Below, one piece after another: positions 36,176 to 44,415 of a stretch of 64,000 nt of DNA. Under the pieces are notes generated by a model that saw only the letters and a program-made list of their open reading frames with translations, searched no databases and had not been told where the DNA came from. The translations under genes were made by a program, and so were the position numbers. The DNA is from OMPR01 sp965183835 (GTDB lineage Bacteria; Pseudomonadota; Alphaproteobacteria; Rhodobacterales; Rhodobacteraceae): NCBI GenBank assembly GCA_965183835.1, contig CBCYME010000004.1, forward strand, positions 310,001 through 374,000. Direction: 5' to 3'. Numbering within the stretch: the first letter of the stretch is position 1; each line of letters begins with the position of its first letter.

Positions 36176-37012
36176 ATGCTGGATGCAGCCAACACAACCG
36201 ACGTGCAGGCCGAAACCCTGCTTGAGGTCAATAATATCGAGGTGATCTACAATCACGTGATCCTCGTGCTGAAAGGCGTCAGCCTGAATGTGCCCAAGGG
36301 TGGGATCACTGCCTTGTTGGGCGGCAATGGCGCAGGAAAAACGACCACACTCAAAGCCGTGTCCAACCTGCTGCGTTCCGAACGCGGCGAGGTGACCAAA
36401 GGCACGATCAAATACCGCGGCTCTCATGTTCATGAGGCAGACCCCGCTGATCTGGTGCGCAAGGGCGTGATCCAGGTGATGGAGGGACGCCACTGTTTCG
36501 AACACCTGACCGTCGAAGAAAACCTGCTGACCGGCGCTTACACCCGCTCTGACAGCAAGGCCAACGTGCAGCAAGATCTTGAAATGGTGTACAATTATTT
36601 CCCTCGTCTCAAGGAACGCCGCCGCTCACAGGCTGGCTATACCTCGGGTGGGGAACAGCAGATGGTTGCCATGGGCCGCGCCTTGATGAGCCGCCCTGAA
36701 ACCATCCTGCTTGACGAACCATCCATGGGTCTGGCCCCACAGCTGGTCGAAGAGATCTTTGGCATCGTCAAAGACCTGAACGAAAAAGAGGGCGTGTCCT
36801 TCTTGCTGGCGGAACAGAACACCAACGTGGCCCTGCGGTTTGCGCATTACGGCTATATTCTGGAATCCGGTCGCGTCGTGATGGATGGCCCCGCCGCTGA
36901 ACTGCGCGAAAATCCGGACGTCAAAGAATTCTACCTCGGCATGTCAGATGATGGCCGCAAAAGTTTCCGGGATGTCCGGTCGTATCGCCGCCGTAAGCGG
37001 TGGCTGAGCTGA
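36176..37012 (+). CDS. branched-chain-type ABC transporter ATP-binding protein (LivF-like)
   Basis: 278-residue ATPase: Walker A GGNGAGKTT, signature-region YTSGGEQQMVAMGRAL, Walker B ILLDEPSMGLAP, H-loop replaced by Gln (LAEQNTN), as in LivF proteins. The C-terminus has an extra basic tail (RDVRSYRRRKRWLS). Stop and the next gene overlap as TGATG. Confidence 0.93.
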   Translation: MLDAANTTDVQAETLLEVNNIEVIYNHVILVLKGVSLNVPKGGITALLGGNGAGKTTTLKAVSNLLRSERGEVTKGTIKYRGSHVHEADPADLVRKGVIQVMEGRHCFEHLTVEENLLTGAYTRSDSKANVQQDLEMVYNYFPRLKERRRSQAGYTSGGEQQMVAMGRALMSRPETILLDEPSMGLAPQLVEEIFGIVKDLNEKEGVSFLLAEQNTNVALRFAHYGYILESGRVVMDGPAAELRENPDVKEFYLGMSDDGRKSFRDVRSYRRRKRWLS

Positions 37013-37026
37013 TGAGGGATCAGGCA

Positions 37027-38244
37027 ATGACACCATTTGATACCCTAGAACTTCGCAGTGACGATGAACGTGCGTCCGATCTGGCCCGGTCTTTGCCGGA
37101 ACAGATCGCCCGCGCCCAAAGCGCGCCGGGCTATGCCGGATCGCTGGCTGGGGTGGACGCAGCTGCGATCACCAGTGCCGCTGATCTGGTCAGCCTGCCC
37201 GTGCTGCGCAAATCTGAACTGAGCCGCGCACAGGCCGAAAATGCGCCCTTTGGCGGGTTCACGGTCAAACCGGCCACCGGATTTGCCCATATCTTTCAAT
37301 CTCCCGGCCCGATCTATGAACCGGGCGGGGTGGACCACGACTGGTGGCGCATGGGCCGGTTTCTGCACGCTGCGGGAATTGGTCAGGGCGATATCGTCCA
37401 GAACTGTTTTGGCTATCACCTGACACCGGCTGGCATGATCTTTGAAAACGGCGCCCGCGCTGTTGGCGCGGCTGTTCTGCCCGCCGGAACAGGCCAGACC
37501 GAATTGCAGGTGAACGCGGCGCGCGATGTGGGCTGTACCGCCTACGCCGGCACCCCGGATTACCTCAAGGTGATTCTGGACAAGGCCGACGCGATGGGCG
37601 TGACGCTCAACTTCACCAAAGCCGCTGTTGGCGGTGGTGCGTTGTTCCCGTCCTTGCGTCAGGAATACGCGGACCGGGGCATCTCGTGTTTGCAAAGCTA
37701 TGCGACAGCGGATCTGGGCAATATCGCCTATGAATCCGCCGCGATGGAGGGGATGATCGTCGACGAACACGTGATCGTTGAAATCGTCACTCCGGGCACA
37801 GGAACGCCGGTGGCACCGGGCGAGGTGGGCGAGGTGGTTGTGACCTCCCTGAACCCCGACTACCCCCTGATCCGGTTTGCCACTGGCGATCTGTCTGCGG
37901 TCCTGCCGGGCCATTCGCCCTGCGGCCGCACCAATATGCGGATCAAAGGCTGGATGGGTCGCGCCGACCAAACCACCAAGATCAAAGGCATGTTTGTGCG
38001 CCCAGAACAGGTCGCCGCCTTGGTTGAAAAGCACGACGACATTGTCAGAGCCCGTGTGATCGCCAAGCGGGACGGTGAAATGGACACCATGACTGTTCAG
38101 ATCGAAAGCGCCGGCAGCGATGAAATGGCCTATGCCAAATCGGTGATCGAAGTGCTGAAACTCAAGGCCGCAATCGAAGTTGTCGCCCCCGGATCCCTGC
38201 CCAAAGACGGCTTGGTGATCGAGGATCAGCGCAAATACGACTGA
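37027..38244 (+). CDS. PaaK-like phenylacetate-CoA ligase family protein
   Basis: 405-residue adenylate-forming protein related to phenylacetate-CoA ligase. The C-terminal domain is clear (FATGDLSAVLPG, GRTNMRIKGWMGRADQTTKIKGMFV split at the A8 hinge). Where PaaK has a Gly/Ser/Thr-rich P-loop, this protein reads FQSPGPIYEPGG, so ATP binding may differ. AGGG lies 8 nt before ATG 37027; an alternative ATG 37012 overlaps the livF-like stop. It ends the operon, before a strong terminator. It may activate or sense an aromatic or hydrophobic acid brought in by the transporter. Confidence 0.85.
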   Translation: MTPFDTLELRSDDERASDLARSLPEQIARAQSAPGYAGSLAGVDAAAITSAADLVSLPVLRKSELSRAQAENAPFGGFTVKPATGFAHIFQSPGPIYEPGGVDHDWWRMGRFLHAAGIGQGDIVQNCFGYHLTPAGMIFENGARAVGAAVLPAGTGQTELQVNAARDVGCTAYAGTPDYLKVILDKADAMGVTLNFTKAAVGGGALFPSLRQEYADRGISCLQSYATADLGNIAYESAAMEGMIVDEHVIVEIVTPGTGTPVAPGEVGEVVVTSLNPDYPLIRFATGDLSAVLPGHSPCGRTNMRIKGWMGRADQTTKIKGMFVRPEQVAALVEKHDDIVRARVIAKRDGEMDTMTVQIESAGSDEMAYAKSVIEVLKLKAAIEVVAPGSLPKDGLVIEDQRKYD

Positions 38245-38276
38245 CGCGACGCAGCCTTTGCGGAACGTGATATAAA

Positions 38277-38315
38277 AGGGGCCCCGGCGCATATCGTCGG
38301 GGCCCCTATTTTGTT
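38277..38315 (+). terminator. intrinsic terminator of the acyl-CoA ligase/ABC operon
   Basis: AGGGGCCCCGGCG (38277-38289) pairs with CGTCGGGGCCCCT (38295-38307), 13 positions with one G-T wobble, then ATTTTGTT. Placed 32 nt after the PaaK-like gene. Confidence 0.9.
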
Positions 38316-38323
38316 CGAAACAT

Positions 38324-39565
38324 TTACGAACCGGGTCGCTGTAACCCTGCCTCTGTTCGCGCGCTCAGCAACGCGTCAGTCGCCGCTTGGATGAATGCCA
38401 AATACCGCTCATGACCGTCTTCAACCGACAGCTCCAGATTGGTGTCACCCATCCGCCCCAACAGCGAAAGCTGCTCGCAGAACCAGTTCAACACCGCCCC
38501 CCGTGGCAATTCACTTGCGGGTGGGAAACCGCGTTCAACCGCCGGGGCCATATCAGACGCCCCTGACAACAGCTTGGCTGGAAATTCAGGGTCGACGATA
38601 AAGGGGCGGCCCATGCCGATCAGGTCTGTTTCCGCGCGCTCTAGCGCCCCATTCATCACCTCCACGGATCGAAATCCGCCCGTCACCATCAGCGGGATAG
38701 AGATCGCCGCCTTGATCGCCTTGGCATATTCCAGAAAATACCCTTCGCGTGCCTTTGTGCTCTCTTTTTGCGCGGTGTGTTGATACGCGGTCGGGGTTTC
38801 AAACGTTCCGCCTGAGATTTCGATGAAATCTACGCCTTCCGCTTCCAGCATCTGCGCCACCAGCACACTCTCTTCGTGGCTAAAGCCGCCCTTCTGGAAA
38901 TCCGACGAATTGAGCTTTACCGCGACGATGAACTCAGGGTTCACAGCCGCGCGCACAGCCCGCACCACCGACAACAGCAACCGCGCCCGGTTCTCCAGCG
39001 GTCCGCCCCATTGATCGTGCCGCGTGTTGATCCGGGGCGACAGGGCAGAGCTGAGCAGATACCCATGCGCCCCGTGGATCTGCACCCCATCAAACCCGGC
39101 CTCCTGCGCCAGCTGGGCCGAACGGGAAAATTTCTCGACCACAGCCTCTAGATCCGCATCCGTCGCCTGCTGCGGCGTGCCATATCCCGGCAAATCCATC
39201 TCTTCGGTCGAAATCGAGGTGGGCGCAGGGTTCACCGCCTGCGGTGTCTGCCGCCCGGCATGGGCCAACTGCGCCAGCACAACCGCACCGCCGCTTTTTG
39301 CCGCCTCGGTCAGGCACGCCACCTGATCCAGATCCGACAGCGGATCCAGCACAAAGTTCCCCGCATGCTCCAGATGCCAGCGATCCACCGGCGTGTTGCC
39401 AGTGATCAGCATCGCCGCTCCACCAGCACTCCACCGCCGAAACAGATCAATCTGCCCCTGCGATGGATTGTTATGCGCATCTGCCAGCGCCTCTGACATT
39501 GCGGATTTCACGATCCGGTTCTTCAGGGTGCGCCCATTGGGCAGCGTCAGCGTCTGATCAATCAT
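38324..39565 (-). CDS. NADH:flavin oxidoreductase/old yellow enzyme family protein
   Basis: 413-residue FMN TIM-barrel oxidoreductase. Visible: NRIVKSAMSEALAD (FMN phosphate side), LAQLAHAGRQTP, GVQIHGAHGYLLSSALSPRINTR split at the catalytic His/Asn region, and LMVTGGFRS for the FMN phosphate. It lacks the extra C-terminal FAD and NAD domains of dienoyl-CoA reductase. ATG 39565 overlaps the ArsR stop by 4 nt, so the pair is coupled and ArsR likely controls it. Substrate is probably an electrophilic enone or similar. Confidence 0.9.
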   Translation of the reverse strand: MIDQTLTLPNGRTLKNRIVKSAMSEALADAHNNPSQGQIDLFRRWSAGGAAMLITGNTPVDRWHLEHAGNFVLDPLSDLDQVACLTEAAKSGGAVVLAQLAHAGRQTPQAVNPAPTSISTEEMDLPGYGTPQQATDADLEAVVEKFSRSAQLAQEAGFDGVQIHGAHGYLLSSALSPRINTRHDQWGGPLENRARLLLSVVRAVRAAVNPEFIVAVKLNSSDFQKGGFSHEESVLVAQMLEAEGVDFIEISGGTFETPTAYQHTAQKESTKAREGYFLEYAKAIKAAISIPLMVTGGFRSVEVMNGALERAETDLIGMGRPFIVDPEFPAKLLSGASDMAPAVERGFPPASELPRGAVLNWFCEQLSLLGRMGDTNLELSVEDGHERYLAFIQAATDALLSARTEAGLQRPGS

Positions 39566-39867
39566 TTCAGGATCTCCTGTGCAAAAGTATCCATCATGGC
39601 CTGTATCGCCTCTTCGTTCCGGCGATAAAAAGTCCACTGTCCGTGGCGGTCGGATTTCACCAACCCGGCATCCTTTAAGATGCCCATGTAGTTCGATATC
39701 GTGGATTGCGAGAGCGCCGCCTTGTCTCGAATATTGGCCACGCAAACGCCATCCAGATCGGCGTGTTCCTCCAACGCGGGGGGGAAATTTGATCGGTCTT
39801 TGAGCCAAACAAGGATCTGTCGGCGCACCGGGTTGTTCAGGGCCGCAAGGGCTTTTTCAATGTCCAC
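39562..39867 (-). CDS. ArsR family regulator, GTG start
   Basis: 101-residue winged-helix repressor: NNPVRRQILVWLKD, then KAALSQSTISNYMGILKDAG as recognition helix and the wing GQWTFYRRNEEA. The metal-site motif ELCVCDL of SmtB/ArsR is absent; a single Cys lies in DGVCVANI where that motif would be, so sensing may be by Cys or small molecule. Start GTG 39867 lies directly next to a perfect 20-bp palindrome. It is the first gene of a two-gene operon with the flavin oxidoreductase. Confidence 0.88.
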   Translation of the reverse strand: MDIEKALAALNNPVRRQILVWLKDRSNFPPALEEHADLDGVCVANIRDKAALSQSTISNYMGILKDAGLVKSDRHGQWTFYRRNEEAIQAMMDTFAQEILK

Positions 39868-39887
39868 ATATCGAGATATCTCGATAT
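39868..39887. promoter_or_regulatory. 20-bp perfect palindrome, probable ArsR operator
   Basis: ATATCGAGAT followed at once by its exact complement ATCTCGATAT. It ends one base before the ArsR start codon, a place where bound repressor would block both transcription and the ribosome site. ArsR-family operators commonly have this AT-rich symmetric form. Confidence 0.75.
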
Positions 39888-40035
39888 TCAGGTAAAAGCC
39901 AACCCAGCCCTATAAAACCGCCCGCCGGGGGCGCACGCTGCCTTGCGATGATGACCCCATATTCAGACCGGCGGACGGCCCCGACATCTATCGGGCCCAT
40001 CCTGCACACCGGCGCGGCTTACCTCAGCCGCTAAT

Positions 40036-41163
40036 CTAGAGAACCGGCACCATGTAGTTGAGAATGCTCTGCATTCTGATCATCACCCGCCGGATCACAT
40101 GGGTGGCCTGAACCGATTCCGTATAGATCGTTGCCGTTCCAACAGAACCCGGGCGCATCGCCTCTAGCATCTCAGGCGCGTCCAGTTTGATCCGCACCAC
40201 AAAGGGCTCGGCTTGGATCTGCCCACTGGCAAAAACCGTGCCTGTCATCATCGCCTGTCCCTGTGATGAGATATCAATCAGCGAATCAACCGTTCCGGTC
40301 ACGATCGTTCCGGGCTTGGTCTTGATCGCCAGCTCGACAGGTTGCCCCACCTTCAAATGACGCACATAAATCTGCTGAATGTTGGCGATCAACGTCTTTT
40401 CCGAGGTGTCGACAAACACCATCGCAGGCGCAAAGGGGAAATTGGTCACCCGTTGCCCCACAGCCAGCGCCAGATTGGTCACAAACCCATCGCTAGGCGC
40501 GCGCACCTCAGTCTGCGCCAGATTCCACGCGGCCTGATCCACGTTGGCTTGGGCTTCGGCAACCTTGGCAACGACGCCATCATCGGTGACAGCACCAAGT
40601 TCGATTTCCGCGCGCGACACTGCGGCCCGGCCCTGATCAACCGCCGCCGCCGCAGTCTCTAGATTTCGTTTGCGCCGTTCCAGACGGTTTTCTGAAACCG
40701 TGCCGCTTTGCACCAGCTGTTCATCATCATCATACAGGCTCTGCGCGAGGGTCAGCGCAACCTCGGCCTGCCGCAGCTGAGCCTCGGCATTCTTCAGCGC
40801 ATCAAAATCCTGTTTCGCCTGCGCTTTGGTGCGCACCAATCCGGCACTGGCGGCGCTCAGGGCGATCTCAAACGGCTCAGGGTCGATCTTGAACAACAAA
40901 TCCCCCTTGTTCAGCGATGTATTGGCTTCCACCGGAACCGCGATCACTTGGCCGCTGACATTGGGAATGACCTGTATCGCGCGGGTTAAAACCCGTGCAG
41001 ACCCTTGGGGCGCCCCCCACTGCATTGGGATGAACAGGAATATGAACAGCACCACCATCCAGATCAGCGTCGTCGCCCACACAAGCCCGGTGTTTGGCAA
41101 CACCTTCACCCGGATCAAAACAAACAGAACCACGGCATAAATCAGCGTCAGGAATACAATCAT
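40036..41163 (-). CDS. HlyD/EmrA-type membrane fusion protein (YiaV-like)
   Basis: 375-residue periplasmic adaptor. One or two N-terminal membrane helices (about 3-20 and 28-50) precede the barrel/lipoyl half-motifs (NVSGQVIAVPVEANTSLNKGDLLFKIDP), a long alpha-helical hairpin (about 110-210) and the second lipoyl half (VRAPSDGFVTNLALAVGQ). No transporter or outer-membrane channel gene is adjacent. The upstream DUF3302 gene (4-nt gap) makes the pair equivalent to E. coli yiaVW or yibHI. Function unknown. Confidence 0.87.
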   Translation of the reverse strand: MIVFLTLIYAVVLFVLIRVKVLPNTGLVWATTLIWMVVLFIFLFIPMQWGAPQGSARVLTRAIQVIPNVSGQVIAVPVEANTSLNKGDLLFKIDPEPFEIALSAASAGLVRTKAQAKQDFDALKNAEAQLRQAEVALTLAQSLYDDDEQLVQSGTVSENRLERRKRNLETAAAAVDQGRAAVSRAEIELGAVTDDGVVAKVAEAQANVDQAAWNLAQTEVRAPSDGFVTNLALAVGQRVTNFPFAPAMVFVDTSEKTLIANIQQIYVRHLKVGQPVELAIKTKPGTIVTGTVDSLIDISSQGQAMMTGTVFASGQIQAEPFVVRIKLDAPEMLEAMRPGSVGTATIYTESVQATHVIRRVMIRMQSILNYMVPVL

Positions 41164-41167
41164 CAGA

Positions 41168-41407
41168 TTACCCCTCTGACGGCGCGCGCGCGGCGGGCAC
41201 CGTAAAGGCCCAGATCAACGCAAGCGGCCAGAAAACCCCGAACATCAGCGCCCCCAGCCATCCCGCCACGGTGATCGCTTCGACCTGCGGGTGATTGCGG
41301 CTCTTGGCGATTTGACCGGGCAGACGGGCCAGTACAAAAAAGCCTATCAGGACGGTCAGGATCAAAACGATCAGAACCACCCATGCGAAATAGTCCAATC
41401 CAGTCAT
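41168..41407 (-). CDS. DUF3302 small inner-membrane protein (YiaW-like)
   Basis: 79 residues with two hydrophobic helices (about 7-28 and 48-68) separated by a basic loop ARLPGQIAKSRNHPQ, matching the DUF3302 family found beside HlyD-like adaptors. It is the first gene of the two-gene unit with the membrane fusion protein and divergent from the iron permease gene. Confidence 0.85.
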   Translation of the reverse strand: MTGLDYFAWVVLIVLILTVLIGFFVLARLPGQIAKSRNHPQVEAITVAGWLGALMFGVFWPLALIWAFTVPAARAPSEG

Positions 41408-41563
41408 GTCAAACTCACTCCCGCGAAATACGCTCGATCCAAACCTAGTCTCAAAGAGAGCTTACCGGAAAGGAAATGTAAGGCCACCTTGAAACGATTG
41501 GTGCTGGAGTCTCCGACAGAAATGGTCGAATAAGAACAAACCGCATTCATTTCCGTGACAGTG

Positions 41564-43231
41564 ATGGCCGAAACCGAATACGCAGAACAAGGCTCGCGCC
41601 ACCGGAACGCCCTTGGCACCCGCATCTTGGGGGCAGGGGCCTATGTCATCGCGGCGATTTGCCTGTTGCCCATGCTGGCCGTGGCGCTTGCGGCGCTGAC
41701 CGGCGGCACGGACACGATCGCGCACCTGTTCCTGACGGTGATGCCTGATTACATCTTTACCACGGTTTTGCTGGTGTTGATGGTCTCGTGCGGCACCTTT
41801 GGTCTGGGGGTCGGCGCGGCGTGGTTGGTCACAATGACCCGCTTCCCCGGCGTGCGTATGATGGAGGTGGCCCTTGTCCTCCCTCTGGCCTTTCCCGCCT
41901 ATGTGCTCGCCTATGCCTATACCTTTGTTCTGGATCATCCCGGCATCGTGCAAACCACGCTGCGACAGGTGACCGGATGGGGCCCGCGCGACTATTGGTT
42001 CCCCGAGGTGCGCTCGACCGAAGGCGCGGCCGTGATGCTGATCCTTGTGCTCTATCCCTATGTGTACCTGCTCGCCCGCGCGGCCTTTTTACAGCAAAGC
42101 TCGACCGCCTTTCTGGCCGCCCGCGCCTTGGGGTCCAGCCCGTGGCGCGCATTCTGGCGTGTGTCCCTGCCCATGGCCCGCCCCGCAATCGCCGGCGGTG
42201 TGTTGCTGGCAGTGATGGAAACCATCGCCGATTTCGGGACCGTCTCGTATTTCGGGGTGCAGACCTTTGCCACCGGCATCTACACCAGCTGGTTTTCCAT
42301 GGGCGACCGGGCTGCTGCGGCGCAATTGGCGCTGTGTCTGCTCAGCTTTGCTTTGCTGCTGGCGGTGGCGGAACGGACGCAAAGGGGCAGGGCGAAATAC
42401 TATCAGGCGGGCAAACGCCACGCCTCGATGCCTGCCTCGGACCTGACGGGGTGGTCCTCGGTTTTGGCCTTCACGCTCTGCGCTATTCCTGTGGTGCTGG
42501 GGTTCGCCCTGCCTGTGGTGATCCTTGTGCAGATGGGCTTTGAATCCGAACAGAACCTGCTGTCGCGCCGATATGTTGAGTTCATCCAGAACTCGCTGAC
42601 CCTTGCGGGCATCGCGGCTGTCCTGACCGTCTGCGCCGCCATTTGCGTCGGCTTCTTTCAGCGCCTCAAACCGGGGCGTCGGTCTGCCACCGCCGGGTAT
42701 CTGGCCCGTCTCGGCTACGCGGTGCCTGGTGGCGTGATTGCCGTGGGTCTGATCGTGCCGTTTGCCGCCTTTGACAATGCGCTGGACGCATGGATGCGGG
42801 CGACGTTTGATTACTCCACCGGCCTGTTGCTGACCGGCTCGATCTGGCTGCTGATCGGGGCCTATATGGTGCGCTTTCTCGCCGCCGCCCTTGGCGCCTA
42901 TGAGGGCGGCCAAAGCATGGTCCACGCCAATATGGACCACGCCGCGCGTTCGCTTGGCCAGACCCCGTTTGGCACCCTGCGCCGGGTGCACCTGCCGATC
43001 CTCACGCCCTCGCTGCTGACGGCCCTGTTGATCGTCTTTGTTGACGTGATGAAGGAACTGCCCGCGACCCTGATCATGCGCCCGTTCAACTACGACACCC
43101 TCGCGGTGCAGGCCTATCGCTTGGCCTCGGATGAACGCCTCGAAGGGGCCGCCGTGCCGTCGCTGGTTATCCTCGCCATCGGCTTGCTGCCAGTGATCCT
43201 GATCTGTCGACAGGTGGGCCGGGACCGCTAA
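41564..43231 (+). CDS. ferric-iron ABC transporter permease (FbpB/AfuB type)
   Basis: 555-residue double-length permease: two homologous halves, each with an ABC permease EAA-like loop (AARALGSSPWRAFWRVSLPMARP and AARSLGQTPFGTLRRVHLPILTP, each quoted over the loop). About twelve membrane segments. This fused form is typical for FbpB/SfuB-type Fe(III) importers. Start ATG 41564; GTG codons at 41555 and 41561 are alternatives and no SD is clear. The binding protein is encoded at 44416 on the other strand; no ATPase gene is in the window. Confidence 0.9.
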   Translation: MAETEYAEQGSRHRNALGTRILGAGAYVIAAICLLPMLAVALAALTGGTDTIAHLFLTVMPDYIFTTVLLVLMVSCGTFGLGVGAAWLVTMTRFPGVRMMEVALVLPLAFPAYVLAYAYTFVLDHPGIVQTTLRQVTGWGPRDYWFPEVRSTEGAAVMLILVLYPYVYLLARAAFLQQSSTAFLAARALGSSPWRAFWRVSLPMARPAIAGGVLLAVMETIADFGTVSYFGVQTFATGIYTSWFSMGDRAAAAQLALCLLSFALLLAVAERTQRGRAKYYQAGKRHASMPASDLTGWSSVLAFTLCAIPVVLGFALPVVILVQMGFESEQNLLSRRYVEFIQNSLTLAGIAAVLTVCAAICVGFFQRLKPGRRSATAGYLARLGYAVPGGVIAVGLIVPFAAFDNALDAWMRATFDYSTGLLLTGSIWLLIGAYMVRFLAAALGAYEGGQSMVHANMDHAARSLGQTPFGTLRRVHLPILTPSLLTALLIVFVDVMKELPATLIMRPFNYDTLAVQAYRLASDERLEGAAVPSLVILAIGLLPVILICRQVGRDR

Positions 43232-43743
43232 ACCAAGGTTTTGTACAGATAGGTGGTCGGCTCGTACACGTCCTCAAACACGTTGCGACAAAACCCGGGG
43301 ATTTGCCCCGCGACCTGAAACCCGATGCCCTCGTACAGGGATTGCGACGGGTCACCGCTGCGGGTGTCCAATACCAGTAACGTCAATCCCAAGGCGCACG
43401 CCCGCTCCTCCAGCGCGGCCATCAACACGCGCCCGGCCCCGTGGCGACGATGATCGGGATGCACCAGCAACTTGGCCACATCCGCGCGATGGGGCTGGTT
43501 TGGCATCGCCGCTTTCATCAGCTGAACCGTGCCAATCACCACACCGTCCAAACGTGCCACAAACAGATCGCAGGCCCCCGCATCCACCGCAGGAAACACC
43601 CGATCCACCCAAAACGCCTGCGCTTCACCCTCGGCAAAGGGCGACACAAATCCCACACTCGCCCCATCCAGAACACAGGCATGCAAGATCCCGGTCAGCG
43701 CCGGCAACGCGCCCGGCTGGGCCAACCGCTCAACAGCAATCAT
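43228..43743 (-). CDS. GNAT family N-acetyltransferase
   Basis: 171 residues with the acetyl-CoA motif LLVHPDHRRHGAGRVLMAALE and a late YEGIGFQVAG, both standard for GNAT enzymes. It overlaps the upstream XRE-cupin gene by 4 nt (same strand) and the convergent permease by 4 nt. Substrate unknown; the coupled regulator suggests a shared small-molecule signal. Confidence 0.9.
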   Translation of the reverse strand: MIAVERLAQPGALPALTGILHACVLDGASVGFVSPFAEGEAQAFWVDRVFPAVDAGACDLFVARLDGVVIGTVQLMKAAMPNQPHRADVAKLLVHPDHRRHGAGRVLMAALEERACALGLTLLVLDTRSGDPSQSLYEGIGFQVAGQIPGFCRNVFEDVYEPTTYLYKTLV

Positions 43744-44294
43744 ATCAACACCATCAAATAGCGCGCACCCCGGCTTGGCCCGGTTTCAAACACAGTCGCC
43801 CCAGACAGATGATAGCGCAGGCAATCGCCGCCGCTCAGGGCATGGGTCACCCCATCCACCGTCAGGTTCAGCGCCCCGTCCAGCATGACCAGATGATGCT
43901 CCAAACCTGATCGGGACGGCGTGCCATAGGCTATGCGCTGCCCCGATGGCAGATGGCATTCCAACACCTCACCGCTCAACCCACCCGCCGGTGGTGACAC
44001 GGATCGACGGGCAAATCCCGTGTCGGGATCTTCCCACTCGACTTGATTGGCATAGGGCACCTTGGGCGCAAAACTGTCCTCGACCATCATCATCAGCCGC
44101 GACATCGGCAGTTCATACGCGGCACACAACCGGCCCAACCCCTCGGCGGTCGGCGACACCTCGGCCTTTTCCATCCGCGACAGCGTGGCCCGGCTCACCC
44201 CACTGTGCGCCGCAAGCTGATCCAACGACCACCCCCGCGCCACCCGCAGTTCCTTTAACCGCCCTGCAAGGCGTTTTGATAGATCATCCAGCAT
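43740..44294 (-). CDS. XRE family regulator with C-terminal cupin domain
   Basis: 184 residues: helix-turn-helix at about 10-65 (LKELRVARGWSLDQLAAHSGVSRATLSRMEKAE is the region) and a cupin at about 110-180 (LPSGQRIAYGTPSRSGLEHHLVMLDGALNLTVDG is the region). Start ATG 44294. It is coupled to the GNAT gene by a 4-nt overlap and probably represses it until a ligand binds the cupin. An AT-rich promoter region lies upstream. Confidence 0.88.
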   Translation of the reverse strand: MLDDLSKRLAGRLKELRVARGWSLDQLAAHSGVSRATLSRMEKAEVSPTAEGLGRLCAAYELPMSRLMMMVEDSFAPKVPYANQVEWEDPDTGFARRSVSPPAGGLSGEVLECHLPSGQRIAYGTPSRSGLEHHLVMLDGALNLTVDGVTHALSGGDCLRYHLSGATVFETGPSRGARYLMVLI

Positions 44295-44361
44295 AGCCCT
44301 TATTCGAGAATGATTCCCATATATGAAAATGCTGCACTGAAATATATGCATTGTAAATGGA

Positions 44362-44391
44362 AAAAGGGCGCGCGGAATCCCGCACGCCCTC
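44362..44391 (-). terminator. intrinsic terminator of the iron-binding protein gene
   Basis: Read on the minus strand: GGGCGTGCGG, loop GATT, CCGCGCGCCC, then TTTTT. A 10-bp stem with one wobble, about 25 nt after the stop codon of the binding-protein gene. Confidence 0.88.
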
Positions 44392-44415
44392 ACTGCTCAG
44401 ATGCTTTGGGTGGAC

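Noticed and set aside
34809..36197. 462-codon leftward open frame
   Set aside because: It lies fully opposite the ABC binding-protein gene, has low-complexity shadow composition and no ribosome site. It is an antisense shadow.
44270..44340. Possible Fur box upstream of the XRE-cupin gene (GAGAATGATTCCCATAT region)
   Set aside because: Only about 11 of 19 positions match the classical Fur consensus, and the sequence is generally AT-rich; not convincing.
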